Below, piece after piece: positions 1 to 11,016 of a stretch of 64,000 bases of DNA. The notes under the pieces were generated by a model. It had not been told where the DNA came from and did not search any database. It saw only the letters and a list, made by a program, of their open reading frames with translations. The number at the start of each line of letters is the position of its first letter. Positions within the stretch are counted from its first letter, which is position 1. The DNA is taken from positions 248,001 through 312,000 of the forward strand of contig JARWMV010000010.1 in NCBI GenBank assembly GCA_030998015.1, written 5' to 3'. The DNA comes from Ceratorhiza oryzae-sativae (lineage: Eukaryota > Basidiomycota > Agaricomycetes > Cantharellales > Ceratobasidiaceae). A program made the translations under genes and the position numbers.

Positions 1-225
1 CTGGGGGAATATTCAGTTGGGAGAGTCGTGGGTGCGACTTTGCGACAACTAGGGGCTAGTGGTGGAGTCGTGACAAGCCGAGTCCGAACATTCGAGTTGT
101 AAGTCACAAGCACCCGAGGCTGACCAACCAATAGCAATCTACGCCACCAACCCGCCTCTGATTAGCGCCTCTCACCCATCATCTAGCCCTCAACTCTTCT
201 TAGTCAATTTCCAGCGTACTCGGTT

Positions 226-984
226 ATGCACCGACTAGGAGGCGCTGGATACGGCGCGTTTGGTCGCCAGACTCAATCATTAGCCTCCTTTGCCGCACTC
301 TCCACCTCTCTCAAAGAATCCGAGATAGCCCATCTGCGTGCCCAACTAGCTTCCTTCCGAGCCGCTCTCACTCGCTTTGCTGCACAACATCGCGCCCAAA
401 TTCGGGCAGATCCAACATTTCGGACAGCGTTCACTAGTATGTGTGCCTCGCTCGGCGTTGATCCACTCGCGGGGCCAAGGGAGGGCGGACTGTGGGCCGA
501 GTTGTTAGGGTTGGGCGATTTTAGCTTCGAGCTGGGCGTTCAGATAGTGGACGTTTGCGTGGAGGCCAGAGACAAGGCTGGCGGCCTGGTCGACATGCAA
601 CACTTGCTGAGACAAATCGAGAAGATGCGTGCGTTGAAGGATGGGGCGATCACGGAGGACGATGTCGCGCGCAGCATCCATGCGCTTGGCCCACTCGGAG
701 CGGGGTACGAAATCGTGACGGTCGGCGGACGCAAGATGGTGCGGTCTGTCCCACGTGAACTTGATACAGACCAGACGGAAGTTCTAGCCTTGGCTCTGCG
801 ATCGGGCGGACGGGTAGATGCCCGTTCGATCATATCTGAATTAGGATGGTCCGTGGGACGGGCAGAGACAGCACTGGATAACATGCTCATGCGAGACGGA
901 ACGTGTTGGCTGGACGATCAGGATCCTGCAGGGAAGATCTACTGGGTGTTTTCTGCGTTTACGTTTGAAGATAATGTTCAATAG
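226..984 (+). CDS. SNF8: ESCRT-II subunit SNF8/Vps22, single exon
   Basis: Encodes 252 residues, the usual length for Vps22/SNF8/EAP30. The family forms the ESCRT-II complex with Vps25 and Vps36 on endosomes, sorts ubiquitinated cargo into multivesicular bodies, and in fungi is also needed for Rim/Pal pH signalling. The N-terminus reads MHRLGGAGYGAF, a start common to the family. It is followed by a helical segment (about 25-70) and two winged-helix domains (about 90-250), with the conserved stretch LGDFSFELGVQIVDVC near residues 97-112. No intron is needed. The ATG at 226 is the first methionine in frame and fits the family N-terminus. The stop lies only 25 bp from the stop of the convergent IPI1 gene, so the 3' UTRs must overlap or be very short. 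Identification is by recognised family sequence. Confidence 0.93.
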   Translation: MHRLGGAGYGAFGRQTQSLASFAALSTSLKESEIAHLRAQLASFRAALTRFAAQHRAQIRADPTFRTAFTSMCASLGVDPLAGPREGGLWAELLGLGDFSFELGVQIVDVCVEARDKAGGLVDMQHLLRQIEKMRALKDGAITEDDVARSIHALGPLGAGYEIVTVGGRKMVRSVPRELDTDQTEVLALALRSGGRVDARSIISELGWSVGRAETALDNMLMRDGTCWLDDQDPAGKIYWVFSAFTFEDNVQ

Positions 985-1009
985 GAATAAATTAATGGTT
1001 TATAATATG

Positions 1010-3833
1010 CTATAGTGCCGGCCGCACGGACTCCCAATAGGCTAGTTGCTTGGCACCCGCTGCTCGTTCTACAGCATTCGCGAGTGCTGGACTACCTTCT
1101 CCATCCTCGCGACAGAGACCCGAGACCAGATCAAGCGCAAGCTTTTGGATGTTTTCTGGAAGCCTGCCCCAAGGCCCAGGAAGGGGACCTTTGGTCGCAT
1201 GGTCAACTATGAAGAAAGGTATGAGCCGTTGACGAAGTGCCTCCAACGTCTGATGAAAAAGTTATTTCTGCACGGGAGTTCAGCCTGATAAGAACGTACA
1301 GTTTGATCAAGTAGCCTTCTCTGATTCATCCTCAACAAGATCAACAGCACAATCTGTCGCGCACAAGGCGATGTTAACGAAACGCGTGCGCTCGTCATAG
1401 AGCAAAACCATACCTCAGATCCCCTCAGATCCTTGTCTCCAAACTCCCAAGCGTCCTAGGAAGCCCAACAGCCCATTCTTTGACCGCATCCCGTTCCAAC
1501 CCAACGGAGATCGCGGAGTTAGGGTCGGAATCGAGCTATGTACGTCCGAGTTAGTGCACGTCCCTCCGTCGACACCACGGTTTACTTACTAGCACAAGCC
1601 TGCCTACAAATTCAACTGCTGCCCGCTTGACCGTTTTGTTTCCCCCCGAAGTGGATGAGGCATGGTGCACGATTGTCAACATTATGTTTTCTTCAGCACG
1701 CAGGGCCCACAATGTAGGCAGGAGTGATATATATGCTGTTGGCGATAATGAAGAGCTCAGACCCGAGGTCGAGCCGATCTTTAAAACGCGAATACGGTGA
1801 GTCGATGGAGAAACAGCCGCAAACACCAAAGTCGTACCTCCCCACGCAAGCATTTAATAACATATGCTGCAACGTCGCCGACATGTTTTTTGCGGGATTC
1901 ATCGCCCATATCCATCTTTTTCCTCCTTATTCTCACCAACTCTCTCGGGTTTTGTTCTGGTTGTGGTGTTCGAGATACCAGCAGCGACACCAGTTCACAA
2001 TACCCAAGATTAAGGTTTTGTACGGCTTCTCTAGTCTAGCCGACTCGGTTTAGTGAACACCGCAAGGAGCCGTGTATAACGAACGCACTTTCATGTTGGT
2101 AGCCTCTCCTATCCCTACACCTGCAGTCTCTTCAAAGGGAAAGTATAGGCTCATATGGGCTAGCAGTGCATTCAAATTTTCATGAACCTCTTCGCTTGGC
2201 TGCATATGGCTTGTGGATTAGCTTAAGCAGGATATATCAAAGCGTGTTCATACCGTTCCACTTCGGATGGTCGCATTGTACACTAATTTCGCGAGGTCCG
2301 TCACCTTCACGACCAAGTCGAGCGATGCCGGAGACGAAGGAGCGCTCAGACGAAGCTGAGGCGCATTATCGAGGAACGTGGCGATCAAGACGGGATGAAG
2401 GCGAGACGCTAGTATCTGTATGTCTATGCAAATGAGCAAAGCGACTAACAAACATGAATAGATTTACGTTTCGTGCGTCCTGTACAGATGTAGAAACACT
2501 CCGATCAGTTTCAAGCATGCTGGCGTGCAATGAATCGAGGTCGCATCCCAAAGGGCCAGACACCAGATCAAATCGGTTCAAGACAGCTGTGTCATTTTCA
2601 ATGTGACTGCGCGAGACTAGCATCGAAATGAATGACTCGAAGGCGGCTGTGGATGGGAATGCTGAATTGAAGTACCACGTTGGGAGTGAACCATTAGCGG
2701 CTTCGAAGCCCGACGGTGATTCCAGGAGAGCATATCGAAGGAAGATAGTCAGTGTCGTCAATAGGGTAGATTTGGTCTGCAAATCAAGTGGTTGTTTTTA
2801 TCAAGTCAGATTGATCTCGTGGAGGAGGATGCTTACTGTGGTGGTGAGAGATATGTTGGTGATCCCTCCCTTTGACTCTGTACATTGGAATTAGAAGCAT
2901 GTGCACACTGAAGGTATTGGACATACCTCCAGCCCCCAAGGCGGACATCAAGCCCTCCAGTATCCTCGCCCCAGGACCGTCTTCACGCTTCTCCATTAGA
3001 CCCGCACCCGATACAACAACTTGAGGTACCCTTTCAAGAAGTATGCCAATAATTTGAACGGCATCGGCTCGGATGCTGGCGGATATATGGGCAAGAGCGG
3101 CCGCAGCAAACAAAAGGAGTGGCGGGGCATGCGGCATTAGAGCGGCCTATGCCCGGCGTGAGAAATCATGAAGAGTGGTGGCGTGGACGAACATACAGAT
3201 GAGGCCTGGTCTAGGATCCATTCCAGAAATGTGATCAAGACCTTCCGTACTAAATGATCCTAAAACAACGGGTAAATGGGCCAAGATCTCGCAAGCAAGT
3301 AAGATCCAAAGCTCACGTCATCTGCGATCAATTTTGCGACAGCCCCCAGCAGGCTCCCCAAGTTGGGCACGATCATCGTAGGATTGTCGCCCAAAAGTTC
3401 CCGCATGCCCTGCAACGCATCTTCATGCAGTCAGATGACATCTGAAGGAAAGGAATGAGCGCTTGGCTTACCCCTGCGAGTACTTGGGCTATAATGCCTC
3501 AGGTGCACCAACAAGTCGTCGTAGGTCAACCGCCGTCGAGTGGTAGGGACGCCCTGGTCCGCGACATGTTCCTCGGTTCGGATAGCCTGGTTGGGAAGAG
3601 CCACGGCTAACGATAGCTTCGTTATTTCCCAGTCATTTTGGATATTGAATGCTCACATTTGGCCTTGAAGGATGTATCTATCTCATTGCTCGCTGGCTTC
3701 TTGCCTTTCCCAAGCTTGAGCTTGGCTTTCTAGTGTAAATGAATATCGGTAAGGGGTCATAGGAAGTGTACTAGTTGAACCATACAGCGAAATCTGCCGC
3801 CTTTTCTTTTCGCTTTTTCGAGCTTTTGGGCAT
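1010..3833 (-). CDS. IPI1: Pre-rRNA-processing protein IPI1 (TEX10-like), multi-exon
   Basis: A minus-strand gene of many short exons. Exon 1 (3833-3786) gives MPKSSKKRKEKAADFA and is spliced to an exon starting at 3729 (KAKLKLGKGKKPASNEIDTS). The basic start plus the 'DTSFKAKS(V/I)ALPNQ' motif across the next splice is the hallmark of the IPI1/TEX10 N-terminus. Next comes TRRRLTYDDLLVHLRHYSPS and a HEAT-repeat-like region (ADAVQIIGILLERVPQVV near 3070). The last exon ends WESVRPAL at 1010. In yeast Ipi1 forms the Rix1 complex with Rix1 and Ipi3 and acts in ITS2 processing and 60S export in the nucleus. Internal exon borders between about 1250 and 3600 are approximate; apparent coding pieces lie near 1690-1850, 2366-2780, 2900-3130 and 3260-3600. 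Confidence 0.82.
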
Positions 3834-4740
3834 TTCTCGATGTGGCCGGGAGAGAGTGAAATTTGTGTTTGGTTGATTATGTCATCGGTAGTCAATGCCC
3901 GCCTTGGACTCGATCCATGCGACTTGTCGCCGACCCAAGGCAGCCGGTCTCTTCGATGTGGCACATCAGGGGCTTGGCTCGCACGATTTCAGCCATCTGG
4001 TTGATGGGCGCGCCGAGAATCAGACGATTGACGACGTCCACGCCGATACCGCGTCGCCGGCACTCTGCCCGTCACATTCCCAACACGTGGATCGACGCTG
4101 GTGCCTCGCAGCAACATCCACGCCCATCAACCAACACTGCTCGGCGAGGACTAGCCATCTCGCTTCTGTTGCATCGTCGTACCTTTGTCCCCTCCCCCTC
4201 CCCTGCGTGGTGTGGGTTCTCCGCGTATCGCCTCATCCTGACACGCGACTCGCCACAAGCGTGACCCGCACCCCGCAGCCCGAACGCCGGTCCCTTTCTC
4301 GGTTCTCCGACCTTGTTTATCCCGTTTTGGACACCATTACTCACGCTCGTTAGAGCTGTGTGGATACGGCAGCGTGTGGTCCCAATCTGTCGCGAACGCG
4401 CAAAGGAGAGAGAAGTCCTTCGCTGCGACCTCTGTGCAAACAGTGCTGGGTCTAACAGCGCTTCGGTGTATCATCGACGGAGTTCAACTTGCGCAAGGAA
4501 CGTGCCACCGTGCCCGACGGTCGCAGCACGATGACTAACACGCGGCGCGAATGCTATACCTTGCCGATTGGTACAAACAGTAATCACTTTCAGCGGCAGT
4601 CGAGCCACCGCGTATCCAGTCGCCCAACCACCAAGTCGGAGACCCCTATAAAGCTGGTGGTAGCAGAGTGGAGCGAAGGCCAGATCACAGTGACTATTCC
4701 ACAAACCCACTAGTCTTCCGAGCGATTTTATTTCAGCCGA
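3834..4740. other. Intergenic region between divergent genes
   Basis: Upstream region shared by IPI1 (minus) and the small gene at 4741 (plus). Open frames occur on both strands between 3860 and 4700, but none has family resemblance or a consistent splice pattern. No TATA element, repeat or RNA gene was recognised. Confidence 0.5.
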
Positions 4741-5346
4741 AATGAGCAATCCAACGTATGTGCCCTCCACATCATTTCCTTCCTCGTACTCACCCACCAA
4801 ACATAGGCGCCCCGCCTTCAAGTACCCGATCCCAGTCGACGTTGAACGGGATTCACTCCCACCTTGTCCAGAGTTGCGAGATATGAGGTCCACTCGCGGA
4901 ATGACGTACGCATATACCTAGAGTAGATTCAAACAGCTTGCTAACATCACGAATAAAGTCAAGAGGAGCTTGCCGCGCATTGGGAACACAATTGGGCCGC
5001 CATGCATTCGGGGCACTCTGAAGGGCTAGCCGGGTCTGGTGGGACGCTGCCTGAACGACTCGATAGCGGTGGATGGCCTATACCCGATGGCGCGATCACT
5101 GCTAGGACCTATTTGCCTGCGGCTAGTGGGCACTTGCCCAATGCAGGCCATCCGGCCGCTGGTAGTGCGTTCGTTTCAGCCCCCGCATACCCTTCGCCTT
5201 GGGCTCACCCTGCTCCTGCCTACCTGGCTGGCTCGGGGCACCCTGCTCATGCATCCTCAAGGGGGACATCCCCCTTACGCCAGCGGCCATTCTCGAAGCG
5301 GAAGTTCTGCTGGTGGTCGCCGCTCGTGAAGGATGGTTGTGAATAA
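4741..5346 (+). CDS. Small hypothetical protein, three exons
   Basis: Three exons join in frame with canonical borders. Exon 1 is ATG AGC AAT CCA AC followed by gtatgt; exon 2 starts after atag near 4807 and ends before gtacgc near 4907; exon 3 starts after aaag near 4960 and runs to TAA at 5346. The product begins MSNPTRPAFKYPIPVDVERD and continues through an acidic/aromatic segment (EELAAHWEHNWAAMHSG) into a Pro/Ala/Gly/His-rich, probably disordered tail ending in basic residues. I do not recognise a domain. The three-exon reading is supported by phase-matched junctions (2/1 and 2/1), but expression is unproven. A non-coding transcript is the main alternative. Confidence 0.55.
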
Positions 5347-5866
5347 CTGCTAACCCTTGATGTAATGAACGACGTTCTGTGTCTGAATTGTTGATAGATG
5401 CGGTATAATTTGAAGATTTCTGATCTAAGCTGCCAATTGCTTGGCAACCAGAAGTACAGATTCGGTTTGGTTACTGGGGTGTATGCCGTTCGAGTGAGTG
5501 GCGGTGATCGGCCGTACCCGAATCATTGATCGCCAAGGTGAGGGATCCGACGCAAACAAACAACATGTGGGCAAGGTTTCATTTGTGCACACGAGACCAT
5601 CCCAAACGATGCTTAGCACGTGCCGGCCGTCTTGAGAATACGATGGATGCCCCTTAGCTGTCACACCCACTGGAAATTGAACAATTTATTGAATCTACAG
5701 TAAATCCACGTCTGGGAACGAATAGAGATAGAATACAAAACGCGTGATGGGATAGCGTGAACGAAATGCAATGCTTTAGGGTGGAATTAATTTCTCCGAT
5801 GATGTGAAGTCTAGGGGTGGAATGATTTAATGTGAAGGCCAAGAACCTCTAGCATGAGACTTACGT
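5347..5866. other. Non-coding gap
   Basis: AT-rich sequence between the 3' end of the plus-strand small gene and the minus-strand small gene. It probably holds both 3' UTRs. A plausible intron (gtaagt...ctag) of the minus-strand transcript lies at about 5849-5864, just after that gene's stop codon. No other feature is recognised. Confidence 0.4.
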
Positions 5867-6106
5867 TTAGTGGCTTCGTCCCAGGACGGAGTAAACGGGC
5901 TGGCCATGCCCCTCTTGCGGTTCGTAGGCCGGAAGTGTGTCGACAGACTGCCTCGGGATGGATGCACCAGGCTGGCTGCGCAGCTCGCGTGCTGGCGGGC
6001 CAAAGAAACCGTCGAAAGCCCGAGCGAGGGCGGGGGAGACGGATGGATGGAGAGAACCTTGCTGAGGGGCATAGGCAAGAGCGGTGTGGTTGCTGCGGGT
6101 CGACAT
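5867..6106 (-). CDS. Small hypothetical protein (79 aa) behind a TATA promoter
   Basis: ATG at 6106 opens a 79-residue protein beginning MSTRSNHTALAYAPQQG and ending YSVLGRSH. It contains LPAYEPQEG, a proline/tyrosine motif of the kind often seen in short disordered fungal proteins. No domain or signal peptide was recognised. The best support is upstream: a consensus TATA box about 115 bp before the ATG, followed by a CT-rich leader, the layout of a strongly transcribed fungal gene. A second frame through the same DNA (94 residues) is less convincing because it lacks this fit to the leader. Function unknown. Confidence 0.48.
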   Translation of the reverse strand: MSTRSNHTALAYAPQQGSLHPSVSPALARAFDGFFGPPARELRSQPGASIPRQSVDTLPAYEPQEGHGQPVYSVLGRSH

Positions 6107-6218
6107 GGCAAGAGGTGTTTTATTCTAGTAGGAGAAACTGTATGGGTCTGGGTGCTGGGTGAGAGGAGTAGGAGAGGACTGCTAGCTATGTTGTTTCATC
6201 CCGGCCCCAGAGCCCCTG

Positions 6219-6226
6219 TTTATATA
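6219..6226 (-). promoter_or_regulatory. TATA box of the 79-aa gene
   Basis: Reads TATATAAA on the minus strand. It lies about 115 bp upstream of the ATG at 6106, with pyrimidine-rich sequence between them, as in fungal core promoters. Confidence 0.6.
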
Positions 6227-7592
6227 GTCCGGGAAACAATTGGGCATCATTCCAAGAAGAAGCTCGCATGAACCATAGACCCCGGCAGACAATACGGATC
6301 CCGCGATGAGCAACCGACGTACATCAGCGCTTGGCTCGAGAAGAAACTCTCGGGCCCTTGAGCGGCCGGTGGCTGTGAGGCCCAATTTCAATATCCATTC
6401 TGGAAAAGGCAAGCGTTGCAGCCCAAGTCCGTGGTGTGCTGGCTGTCGCACTCTCCAAGCCAGCCCCGCCCATGTGATTACAATCTTTTGCGTCCGAGGA
6501 ACAAGAGGGTCCACTGCTATGAATGCATAGATACTTAGGGGGTTATCCGGTGTTGAGTGAATCGAGCTACCAATCGGACGGAACCTTCAAACACACCCGA
6601 CCAGAACCACAGTTTGCATCTTCCCAAAACTCCATCGGGTTAATGGCTCAAAAAAAGGGATGGATTCTCTCCCTACGTCTCATCGTCGAGGAGCCAAATA
6701 TATGCTGCCTTTCGAAAGGCACCCGTCTCTATGAACAACATTGTCAACAGCAATGATGGCAGCATCGTATAAACCCTCGGAAATTTGACATAATATAATT
6801 TGTGCATTTAGAAACTTGGTCTCGTTCAAAAATTTGACCGCGTCAAGCAGGTTCTTGCTGGTCAATTCACATCATCCGACACTGTTAGGTTCATTTAATC
6901 AACCCCAACCGCCACCTTGTATTGCCGGTTTTCTTATTTGAACAAGGGTGCGTGAGGCTAACCTGTCGCTTCTTATATCAATACCTCAGCCACACGAAGT
7001 AATAGGGCTGCACTCGTCCATCGTGTTCCATGAAGCAAGCAAAATTCAGATACTGCGCGGGTTACCGTATATGCGCAGCTTGTTTTGGCGCATCCGATTT
7101 GCGTTCAACTAGTTTGCAGAAATCCTGTGCTGAGACATGAAACAAACCCTCTTGTCAAGAGGGCGGAGGACAAGATTTTTTCAGCTGGTTAGATGAATGG
7201 CCTCGGCGGACCGAATTCATGATCTCATAGGCGTCAAATATACCCGTCTGCCCGCGCCCCGCGACGATCCGGATCGCGATTTATTAGCTAATGGGACTTG
7301 CCCGGGGCTCATCGGCCGAAAATATGAATGCAAGTCCAGTAAATACGCACATTGTACAAATATCAGGCCACAAGAGTTGGTTGGCGTCCATGGCGAATGG
7401 CTACGAGTCATCACGAAGTTGTGGGGGAGAGGTGGCATCGAACCATTTGGCTTTGCTTATCGCATGATTCCCTATCTGATAAGATGCTAACTCTCCGACC
7501 ACTCCCACCCCTCCTTGTCATCCCGCTCCCTTGAATCCACTCGCTCAACCTTAATCTGGTAGAATATCGAAAAAATCGAATATTAAATACCT
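6227..7592. other. Long upstream region, no gene recognised
   Basis: About 1.4 kb between the TATA-driven small gene and HapX. Short frames exist on both strands but show no family resemblance or splice logic. The 3' part presumably holds the HapX promoter and leader; the last 30 bases before its ATG are AT-rich. Confidence 0.45.
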
Positions 7593-10122
7593 ATGGCTAC
7601 GCTGTACGCGCAGCCGACGAAAGAATGGGTCATCCCAGCGAAACCCAAGCCAGGTCGGAAGCCGAAGCGTGACGAACCTGCTGCGGACGAAGAGGGAGGG
7701 GTGAGCACAAATTTGTCTATTGTTTCTATCTCCTATTGTCGAAGACCTCGACACGATTCATGTCTATTGTATCTTTTCTCTGGCGTGCCCTCTGGCTGCC
7801 AACACTATGTTGAGATAAGATGAGATAGAATGATCGCCGCCTTCGGATTGATCGAATTCTCGTCGCTCCGTCACTCGTCTATTGTCCTTAGACATGAGCT
7901 AGTTTCTGACATTACCGTGTATTGCTAGAGCGACTTCAAGGTGAAAAAAGTGCAGAATCGGTACGTGTTTCCTAATCAAATCGTGGGTTACTCGGCGCTT
8001 ATTCACAATCGGCCAACTCAATTCAATTTATCGCCCTGATCTTCGCCTGTGTCATGACTATATCCTTCGAACAATAGCGCTGCCCAACGCGCGTTTCGTG
8101 AACGGAAACAGTCCCAATTGGCCGATCTACAGGCTCGACTGACTCAGTATGAGCAAGGGGAAATTGAGCGTAACGTAGCCCTTCAGAACGTGGCCAAAAA
8201 GCTTAAAGAGGAGAATGAGCGATTGAAGTCGGTCAGTCTATTGTATGCTCCCGGTCTCTCCTACGGCTCTGATGATCATCTAGGACAATGAGAAGCTACG
8301 GGAGGAAGGGGACCGGGTCAGACAGGAGAATATGCTTATGCGGACCAGGCTCCGAGAGCTACAGGAGGAGTTTTCGGCATACAGGCGTAGCGTAGATCCT
8401 TCATCGCACCTCGAACTCGAATCTTTTATCAATACTCGCAAGAGAACACGCACGGATAGCACGGCTTCTTCCAACACCGCGGCTCATACGCCGGCACCTA
8501 CCACATCTGGCGATCTACCTGCTACAAGGCGCAAGCGCAACAAACATGACAACCGTACTCCTGCACCTTCCGAGGGCGCCCGAAGACCGAGCTTCGGAGA
8601 AGCTCGAAGAGTCACCACAAAGGGATACAGCACGTTACCACCGGATTATGCGCCACCTCCGCAACCGGCGTTCGTCTACTCGCCAACCTCGACGGATACG
8701 TCATCCCGACCCTCCTTGGTGATATCCTCCGGTATTTCGGCAAACTCGCCAACAGCCGAATCTCTCGCGTTCGGTACGTTTAAGCATTCATGGCGGTACA
8801 TGCTCGTTCAACGTTAAAATATTTCAGACGGCATATCTTCCCATGCGGATCCAGCAATCCACGACTTTGGTTCCGACTTGGACTCAGACTCTGAGGGATT
8901 AAACGTTGTAGACTGTGGATTTTGCAGCAAAGAACCTGAAGAATGCGTCTGCCGAGCCATTAGCAAGGACCTAAATCAACTAATAGATTCGGTCTCTTCA
9001 AAGTCCCCTAGTGGCACTCTCCTAGACGATTCGGCTGCTTCGCTTGCCGGTAGCATGGCTCGAAATGCTAGCACCGTGTCTCCCAAAATATCTATCCTAG
9101 ATAACCTTCCTCCAGTCCAACCCGCCGTTCCGCTCAAGCTTCGACGCTCCAAGCAGTCGGTAGTCGGAGCAAGCACGGGCTCGACCGAAGATGAAGCCGT
9201 CCACCTTACACCAGTCCCCCAATTGTTTCGACTTCAAAACTCTAAACCAGCTTCTCGTCCCGTTTGCTCCGGTGATCCCTCTAACTGCGCGGCATGCGCC
9301 GACGACCCATTTGGCCGCGCGTTTTGTACCGCACTTGCAAAGGGGGGCCGATGCCGCGACAATAATTGCACTCGCTGCCCTAAAACACGTCCCTCCCCTT
9401 TGTCAAAAGCCAGACTTACGGCGGAAGACACAAGCAAGCAAAAATCAATTCCTATGGATGCCGATCCTGGATCTAGCTCGAGCGCAGGGCTCGGGGTAGG
9501 CATGAGCATGGAAACTGGGATGTTACTCTGCTGTGGCGACCCAAAGTTGTGCGGCGGGAGTGGGTGTGGTATACGCGCTTCGACTTCGCCATCGAAAGCT
9601 TCGCAACCCAACCAACCAGCCCTTCGAGCGACTGGCTCGTCTTCCGCACAGTTTGATCGTCCAGGATTGCATGCGCATTCAATCACCGATATTGAAGATG
9701 TGGGTGAAGACTGCCCTAGGCTACCTTCATTCACAATTCGAGAAGGTCAGGGAAGGGATGTCGACAAGGAAGCAGCGGCCCAAGACATCCCTACGAATGA
9801 AGCTTGGGAACGGCTGAAGGCTCATCCAAACGTAGCATTCGCCGATCTTGCCCTCCTAGCAGATGTCGTCGCACGTCGAAACAAATGCACCGGCCCTCGC
9901 ATTTCGCTATCACCGACTCCTGATGGGCACACCGAGTCTCGTAACGAAAAACTTGCCGGTGATTCACCTGGTGAAACCGGGAGCGCAGACCCACTACAAC
10001 TCACACCAAAACTCGTACCTCAGGCTGCGTTGGTACGTTGTGGACAGGAGCGTTTGATGAGGGTCCAAGCAGAGGGTGTACGTGACGCGCTTGCGATGCT
10101 GGACGTTCAGCGCCCCGCGTGA
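7593..10122 (+). CDS. hapX: HapX-type bZIP iron-homeostasis regulator
   Basis: Five exons (7593-7700, 7929-7960, 8078-8231, 8284-8773, 8828-10122) join in phase to 692 residues. Residues 10-25 (KEWVIPAKPKPGRKPK) are a Hap4-type CCAAT-complex binding motif. Residues 37-57 contain a bZIP basic region with NRAAQRAFRERK, followed by a heptad coiled coil to about 115. Three cysteine clusters follow: C291, C294, C301, C303; C408, C415, C418, C428; and C496, C497, C503, C508. This order is diagnostic of HapX. HapX acts with HapB/C/E at CCAAT sites in the nucleus, repressing iron-consuming pathways in iron lack and, through the cysteine-rich regions, responding to iron excess. The remainder is Ser/Pro-rich. 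The first four exons are short and separated by introns of 52-228 nt. Confidence 0.93.
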
Positions 10123-10377
10123 ATTGGAGCGCGAATTGAGCTGTATCCACGGACTAGGCCGAAAGCGGTTCGAGTTTGAAAACGAGCGCAAATACGCGTT
10201 TTATTTTATGAATGTTCATACTTTGGCTACTAATGATTAAATCCTTGAACTGCGTACATGTGTTACAATTGTGAAGACCTGTCGATAAAGAAACGACATA
10301 GAATATCATGTGAAGAAAGCACGAACCCAACAAAATATAAATAGAACACCCCCTTTACGCTATCCAAATGCCCAACA

Positions 10378-11016
10378 TTACGAACGAGCTAAACCACCAA
10401 TGTCCAAGCATGCCAGAACAATGAGGGTACTCGCAACCAGCAACCAAAACACAGCCCAGGCGTATAAGCAGCGATTTCCCCATAGTTTGTATTCGGTACG
10501 ACATAGTGTATTCGTGTCGTCTTGCTGGCATTCAGGATCCAAAGCCTTCTCAGCCTTGTTTTTAGGAGCAAAAGATAAAAGGCCATGTATGGCTCCGACC
10601 GCCCAGAGTGGGGGAAGCACTAGTAAAGTCAGGAAATTAGGTCGAGCGTACGACTAGGTTGGAGATATATGCGTACCAAACCCCAGCCAGAAGAGGTGCT
10701 TCGTTATAGGGGCCTTTCCTAAATAGCCGCCATACATGTGTGCATCTTCTTTTAGTACTCTCAACAGCCTTTGGGGATCATCCACATAAAACAGGTATTC
10801 GGATCCGACACGCGTCTCGATCATCGTCGAGGGCAGACCATTCCGAGGGCAACAATGCGCAGCTGGTAGTCGAGACACGCAGACCTCTCCGCACTTGGGA
10901 GTAAGGGAGTAAGGCGGGGATGGTGGGTTCAGCAGTACTGCGTTTACAGAGTTCAACAGTGCATGCGAGTCTCGGGAACCCTCGAATGCGCGTTGCTGTT
11001 CGGGTGAAGAGGCCAT
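10378..11016 (-). CDS. Two-TM membrane protein of unknown function
   Basis: Exons 11016-10677 and 10619-10378 join in frame (phase 1, gtacgc...ctag) to 193 residues. The soluble N-terminal half contains LLNPPSPPYSLTPKCGEVCV and a paired-cysteine stretch. The splice joins ITKHLFWLGF to VLPPLWAVGAIHGLLSF, making the first hydrophobic segment. A second, YAWAVFWLLVASTLIVLAC, lies near the C-terminus. A charged loop (KNKAEKALDPECQQ) separates them, so a hairpin membrane topology is likely. Similar uncharacterised proteins are common in Agaricomycetes; I cannot assign a function. The start at 11016 is the first ATG in the frame, though a further upstream exon cannot be excluded. Confidence 0.62.
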
